Of a stretch of DNA of 64,000 nt, positions 58,330-64,000 are shown one piece after another. The DNA is from Ehretia macrophylla. Its lineage: Eukaryota; Streptophyta; Magnoliopsida; Boraginales; Ehretiaceae. The stretch's first letter is position 1; each line of letters starts with the position of its first letter. The translations under genes and the position numbers were made by a program. The stretch spans positions 34,015,235 through 34,079,234 of the forward strand of contig CM075781.1 of assembly GCA_037974665.1 (NCBI GenBank), in the 5' to 3' direction. Under the pieces are notes generated by a model. It was given only the letters and a program-made list of their open reading frames with translations. It was not told the origin of the DNA and did no database searches.

Positions 58330-58644
58330 ATGCCAACATTGTCCTTACCCACTCCTGTCTCATTCACCAAAACTTTAACCCACTATTCTTCTATGCGGAA
58401 AGTAGTGCGAGACTTCAAAATTTGAATCTTTCTGCTAGGTCAAAAAGGAAAATAAATTTCTTCTTTTAAATAATCATGCTTTTCTTCGTGATAACATTGA
58501 AAAAATGGTGTAACTATAATGATTAGAAATATTTTACGCAGACTTTTCAACATACTTGCTTATATCATTTTACACCAGCTGGCCATGTCCATTGGAGCCA
58601 TAGAAAGTTAAACTTGTATCTGAATGCACTAAGCAGAGACTAAC
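58330..58644 (+). promoter_or_regulatory. Conserved CRK 5' flank and leader (locus 4)
   Basis: Aligns with 25357-25651 plus 27385-27518 (locus 2) and 41050-41585 (locus 3). A W-box core GGTCAA (TTGACC on -) is at 58438-58443, at the same aligned place as in locus 2. The block just before the ATG (TTTTACACCAG...CATGTCCATT) is also shared with locus 2. Confidence 0.6.
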
Positions 58645-61600
58645 ATGGATTATCAAAAAGGGTTTATCTTCCTCCTTCAAGTTCTCATATACCTCCATGG
58701 CCTCACCATAGGTCAGCTGCAGCCATTGCGCCACTTCTGCATAAACAATGGTAATTACACACAGAATAGCGCATATCAAACAAGCCTGAATGCTCTTCTC
58801 TCCTCCCTCTCCTCTAACGTTAGCAGATATGGATTTTACAACGCCTCTGTTGGCAAAAACTCTGATAGAGCCAATGCAATTGTGCTCTGTAGAGGAGATG
58901 TTCAGCTTGATACATGTCGTGCTTGTATAAATAACTCGACTCGTGTGCTCGTAGAACGTTGTCCAAATTACAAGGAAGCGATATTATGGTATGATTATTG
59001 CATGTTAAGATACTCGAATAACTCCATAATTGGAACAATGACTACAGGTCCTGCTTTCCATATGTGGAATCCTGAAAATTCAACAAGCGTGAACCAGTTT
59101 AATCAGGAGCTGAGGACCCTGCTTGATAGTCTACGAGGTCAAGCTGCATATGAAGGACCCGTTCGCAAATTCGCTACAGGAAATAGAACTGCACCTGATT
59201 TTCAGACAGTATATGGATTAGTGCAATGCACCCCAGATTTGTCTGCGGAGGATTGCAGTGAGTGCCTCATTAATGCAGCTACTGAAGGTATTCCTGAATG
59301 TTGTAACGGGAAGAAAGGAGGGAGAGTTGTTGGACCAAGCTGCAATCTTCGTTATGAGAGCTACCCCTTCTTCAATGAAACTCCTTCAGAAGCTGGACAA
59401 TCGCCAACAAGTGAAGGTTTGTTGTTAGATATTTAAGCGCTTATGCATATTTTATAAATTTCATATAGAGGAAAAATAATAGTTTATTTCCTACAGCTAC
59501 AAATTACAATATATATATTATACACACACATATGCGGCACCGGATTTATAACTTTAACTTAAATCCAATATCATCTTATTTAGAATGAGTTGTATATGAC
59601 AATAATTGTCCTTTTGTTATTCTATATGATAAAATATGTATTTTGTCCGGAATATATAGGAATGATACAACATGACAATATCAATAGATATATTAATTTT
59701 AAATCCATATTTGATAGATTATACTAGATGTTAATATTGAGAATGACTTGTATATGACAGAATTGACATTTTCTTAATTATAATATATAATGTGTTTATT
59801 ACTTGTTAAGATAAGTATTATTACCATTATTATTTATGATTATTACAATTATTATTATAATTATTGTTATTAAGATAATAAGATGTATATAAATGGCTAG
59901 TTTTATAATATGTTATGTTTTGAAAGTCAAACGAGTTTTGCAACATGTATATAATATATTTATTATTTTCTAATATTATTTATTAAGACTATTTATGATC
60001 ATAATTATTATTACTATTGTTATTGTTATTATTATTATTATTATTATTGTTGTTGTTATTATTATTATTATTGTTGTTACTATTATTATTAATCTAGAGA
60101 CAATAACACACACACACACATATATATATATTTGGCTAGCTAGTTTCATAATATGTTATATTTTGAGAAGGCATTTTGGTTACTTGCCTCGTGAATTCAT
60201 TGCCAAGAACATAAAAATAGGTTAATCTCATGTATTTCTTTTGAAATGATTAATCCCAAAATTGAGGGAATCAGATTACCTATCGTAGATCTTTGTGAAG
60301 TTACACTCAAGATTAGGCGGGCTCAAAGACTCTCCCGATTCTTTTCTATTTTAATTAGCGAAGCCCTGGGGGAATCTTAGCCCGCTTAGCCCCTGATTAG
60401 GAAAGGATACAATGACAAACGTTGGTTGAAAAGATAACTAGGGTTATGTGCGTGATTAGTGTGTAAATGTCTACAAAGGAGGATGATTAGTAATGACCCT
60501 TTCCCCTTTTCTTGTTTTGTTCACGGATCCTTTGATCATTCGATGCCTTGATCTGGTGGACTTAATCTCTTTTTATAGGTTCTTGGGGTGTATTCAAAGT
60601 TGATCTTTAATATAGACGATTTCTAGCCTCCCTTCCAAAAAAAGTCATCTCGGATCAAGTTGTTACATCTGCACGCTTCTTATTGGTCATTTTTGGGGCA
60701 ACGTGAAATCAAAATCAGCAAGTGGGATTATCCCCAATTTCTTAAAATGATTCTCATTGGTTGGTTGGTTGGTTGGTTGGTAATCTAAGTTCTCTCATAC
60801 ACGCTGCTTCTTGCGCGTCATCTAGTTTCACGTGCGTGAAAGCATTCATTGCACTGCTTAGTTGGTTTGCCAAGGTTCATCCAACAGTGTGTCTTTGTCC
60901 CTTTCATCTATCAGGTTCACTCGCGTTTGTTTAGATTAGTATTATTATCATTATTCTTTATTATTATTATTTCTAAATATTATCTATGATCGTCATCATT
61001 ATTATTATTGTTATTGATATTATTATTAAGATAATAAGATATATATAATCGACTAGTTTTATAATAGGTTATGTTTTAAAAAAGATTTTAATCAGTTTTG
61101 CAACATGTATATAATATATTCCCTCTTGCGTCCATTTCTTTTTCCTTTCCTCCCCTGCTCCACTTGCCGCCAGACCACCACCTCTTCCTCCTCCCTTTTT
61201 CCTTTCTCTTCTCTCTCTCTATGATGTACACACATACACAACTTATATATTATTGCTTTTTGCTCTGAATTCATTTATTGATAGGGTTTATTTTGTCAGA
61301 CTCTCTCTTTATATAGGTGATTAAAAATTCGTGTTTTATGTATGAATCAATAAATAACAGTGAATTAGAAAGTGCTGGAGTGAAATGTAAAACGAAATTG
61401 GTTCTTGATGCTGTGCATTATAACGCTTATAAGCATACTTTTGTTATATGCTCATCATAAGCATACGTGTTTGTGCTGTACATTTGTATTTTAGTATCTC
61501 ATTTATTATGATTTTTTAGTTTCAAAACTTTAATTGCACTCATCACGTAAATTGTTAAGCAACGAACATTTGTGGGTACAAAGAAAGATCACGTCAATAG

Positions 61601-64000
61601 TCGAAGAATCTTAGAACATATGGGATTTTATAAATCTGTTACATTCCTTTAGTTTAATTCCTAAGTGGGTCATGATTTGTTGAAAATTATACAACAATAA
61701 TTTAATTTTTTTTTTTGGCCATGAATTACTTTAGTTTCTATTGATTCATTAGACAAATGTGATATTTCCTCTTCATGAAATTTGATGCTGATAAGAGTAA
61801 TTTATGCATTTGCAGGTGATAATGACAACAGAACTCTGATTATCATCATTCCTGTGATTTCCGTTTTGGGGGGACTTATGCTTATTGCTTGCATTTGGTT
61901 TATCTTAAGGAAGCGAAAGCAGAAATTAATTGATAAACTTGACAGTAAGTTGGAATTCAAAGACTTCTGAATAACTGTCTTTGTTTACTTATTGGAAATT
62001 CTTACAAACGATTGCTTTTATGATGGTGACACGTCTCACAATTATTGAGGCCATACTGTATTTTCGTAAGTCTAAATGCACTTTTTGTACGTTTAGAAGA
62101 TCATCACGTACTTACTTATTTCCTCCTACAGGTCAAAAGTGATATGTGATACCATCCTTTACCTCCCCTCCCCTGTCTCCCGCTTGGGAGTATGCTAAAT
62201 CGGGTGTATTTTTGTTAGATCTTGTATTCAATCTGCATCGTTGGCTATATTCTAACTGTTATGAAGGAGATTAGATTTCCTGAAAGTATTGGACAACTAT
62301 AAGCATTAAGTTTTCAGTATGATTACTAAAGTTGCTAAGCACTGCTTACAATGTTCTCATATAGCCTATGAAAAACACAGAAACTCTTTATGGCAGGTCA
62401 ATTTGGCTGAAAAAGTAAAAGTAGCCTAATCATCTAGCAAATAACTCAAACGTCCAAATGATTTGATCGGCCTGATTTAGTGTTTATATGATGGAATTGC
62501 ATGTTTTACAAGTTTAAATTGTAAATAGAACTGATAAGGCTGGTTACTCAACGGATATATGCTCTGTTCATCCTGCTACTTCGTTGATTGACATCAGGAA
62601 ATTTGATTTACACCCTTTATTGACAAGGTTATCTTACAAATTTGGTGCAGCTGTTGAAGATATTAGTGCTGTGGAGTCCTTGCAATATGTCTTTGACACC
62701 GTAAGTGCTGCTACAAACTATTTCTCCGATGCTAACAAGCTTGGACAGGGTGGATTTGGTGCTGTTTACAAGGTAATAATCATAATTTTAATACAGACTC
62801 ATCATGGTTCAAATTGATCAGATATTATTATGCTTTCGGAATTTACCATAACATGTGTATTCTGGCATAATGCAGGGCAAGCTTCCAAATGGACGGGAAA
62901 TAGCAGTGAAAAGGCTGTCCAAGGATTCAGGGCAAGGTGATCTTGAATTTAAGAATGAGGTGTCGCTAGTGGCCAAACTTCAACACAGAAATTTGGTTAG
63001 ACTCCTTGGTTTCTGCCTGGAAGGAACGGAAAGGCTCCTTATCTATGAATTCATGCCCAATGCAAGCCTTGACAAGCTCATGTTTGGTACTTCAGCTGCC
63101 CCATATATTTTGCATTACAGCAAACTTAATTTTCGTAGAGATTTTTATTTTATTTTTTGAAAATGTCTCGCTCAAGAATTTACTTAAACAAATATGTAGA
63201 TCCTGTCAAGCGTATAGACTTGGATTGGAATAGGCGCAACAAAATCATAGCGGGTGTTGCTAAGGGACTTCTTTATCTTCACGAAGACTCTCGGCTTCGA
63301 ATTATTCATCGTGATCTCAAAGCAAGTAATGTTCTTTTAGATGAAGAGTTGAATCCAAAAATTTCAGATTTTGGCATGGCAAGACTCTTTGTGTTGGACG
63401 AAACTCAAGGCAATACTAATAGAATAGTCGGGACCTAGTAAGTTTTTTTTTTCATATCTTTGCCTTTCTCCTTTTTCATTTAACTGAAGAATATTTGTCT
63501 ATGCAATATGCAAGAATTGTCCGATTTATTTTCGGGAGGCACGCAAAAAAGCATCCCAGGCTACTTGGAAGCTGAAAACATCTAAAACCTAACATATATA
63601 TTAACCTTTGCAGTGGATATATGCCACCAGAATATGCAATGTATGGGGAGTTCTCACCCAAGTCTGATGTCTTTAGCTTTGGTGTATTAGTTTTAGAAAT
63701 TGTGAGTGGGCAAAGGAACGCCTCTTTTAGAAATGGGGAGCGTGTGGAGGATATAGCAAGCTATGTGAGTATATATGGACATAAATTCAAATTAATTATC
63801 ATATGAAAACTCATTATGTTAAATGTTACTTTAGATCACAATGTAATCTTGTTGCAGGTTTGGAAGAATTGGCGAGATGGAACAGCTGCAAACGTGATAG
63901 ATCCCATATTAAAGGCCAGTTCAGGGTCAATGCGTGATATTATGAGATGCATACATATTGGTTTGCTGTGTGTTCAAGAAAATGTGACAGATAGACCAAC
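58645..64000 (+). CDS. CRK locus 4: intact DUF26 receptor-like kinase, cut by the right edge
   Basis: Seven exons: 58645-59416, 61816-61944, 62651-62772, 62876-63086, 63200-63437, 63614-63764, and 63858 past the window edge. Lengths add up in frame; using the last exon of locus 3 the protein would be about 650 residues, normal for CRKs. Signal peptide 1-24; DUF26-1 with [16 protein letters not shown]26-2 with [13 protein letters not shown]; a very short linker; membrane helix ([20 protein letters not shown]) and RKRKQK stop-transfer; kinase with [45 protein letters not shown]. All catalytic residues visible are present. DUF26 domains act in the apoplast and the kinase in the cytosol. Intron 1 is unusually long (2.4 kb) and repeat-filled. 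No defect is seen. Confidence 0.93.
59417..61815 (+). other. Intron 1 of CRK locus 4, expanded by repeats
   Basis: 2.4 kb against 312 bp in locus 3. It holds an (ATT)n/(GTT)n-rich minisatellite in two parts (59560-60225 and about 60940-61120) with the recurring segment ATAATATGTTATGTTTTGA...GTTTTGCAACATGTATATAA. Between them, 60226-60935, lies non-repetitive DNA with a (GGTT)n run at 60759-60780. A further stretch after 61120 is T/C-rich. The acceptor TTTGCAG at 61815 matches locus 3. No gene is nested inside that I can support. Confidence 0.75.

Noticed and set aside
59995-60225. Poly-Ile/Val frame
   Set aside because: Translation of (ATT)n/(GTT)n microsatellite in CRK intron 1.
1-64000. 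tRNA, rRNA or other structured RNA genes
   Set aside because: None recognised on either strand; only tRNA-complementary PBS sequences of LTR elements were seen.

Overview
The window is plant nuclear DNA, almost certainly from a eudicot. It carries intron-containing cysteine-rich receptor-like kinase (CRK; DUF26-kinase) genes, plant-type Copia and Tat-lineage Gypsy elements with plant PBS sequences, FAR1-type MULEs, Tourist-like MITEs and AT-rich intergenic DNA. No species can be named. All calls come from reading the sequence and the translated frames by eye; no database was searched.

Host genes: a tandem array of four CRK-derived loci, all on the + strand. (1) 14421-21081 is a 5'-truncated kinase pseudogene. 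(2) 27519-28293 is a lone exon 1 (signal peptide plus two DUF26 domains) with no membrane or kinase exons after it. (3) 41586-44612 is a seven-exon CRK that lacks its ancestral ATG and has NFG in place of the kinase DFG motif. (4) 58645 to the right edge is an apparently intact CRK that runs out of the window in its last exon. Loci 2-4 share recognisable 5' flanks (about 25357, 41050 and 58330), so the array grew by duplication of gene plus promoter and was then pulled apart by transposons.

Transposon layout from left to right: a Copia element on the - strand, cut by the left edge (1-3949, 5' LTR 3349-3949). An RNase H-like LINE remnant (4244-4680). A non-autonomous LTR element with 1128-bp LTRs (5126-12111, TSD actac). 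A dispersed repeat (12432-14370) carrying a MULE-type MITE with a 9-bp TSD. CRK pseudogene 1, split by a FAR1-type MULE (15076-20490, 9-bp TSD), which itself contains a TRIM (18168-19544, TSD gtaac). A LINE tail with poly-A and 11-bp TSD (22124-22602). Foldback and MITE-like elements (23195-27286). A Tat-lineage Gypsy element (30945-40693, TSD attac) with gag-pol on the - strand and an oppositely oriented additional coding region that has its own TATA-like box. A Copia element on the + strand (45433 to about 55420), entered just after its PBS by a second Copia element on the - strand (45657-50725, TSD cttat) and near its 3' end by a 326-bp perfect-hairpin Tourist-like MITE (55060-55385). A second copy of the dispersed repeat (55421-56995). 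CACTA-like debris and a possible captured gene fragment (57216-58300).

How it fits together: the CRKs are plasma-membrane receptor-like kinases. Their DUF26 ectodomains face the apoplast, and the family is known for roles in pathogen, ROS and salicylate responses. Of the four copies only locus 4 looks like an ordinary catalytic receptor; the others look like a pseudogene, a kinase-less ectodomain and a predicted pseudokinase. The rest is a nested transposon record in which at least seven elements have readable target-site duplications, so relative insertion order can be worked out. I found no clear evidence of a wholly new system. The most unusual items are the antisense promoter/coding module of the Tat element, the hairpin MITE and its larger relative, the MULE whose target duplication spans a splice acceptor, and the NFG-type CRK.
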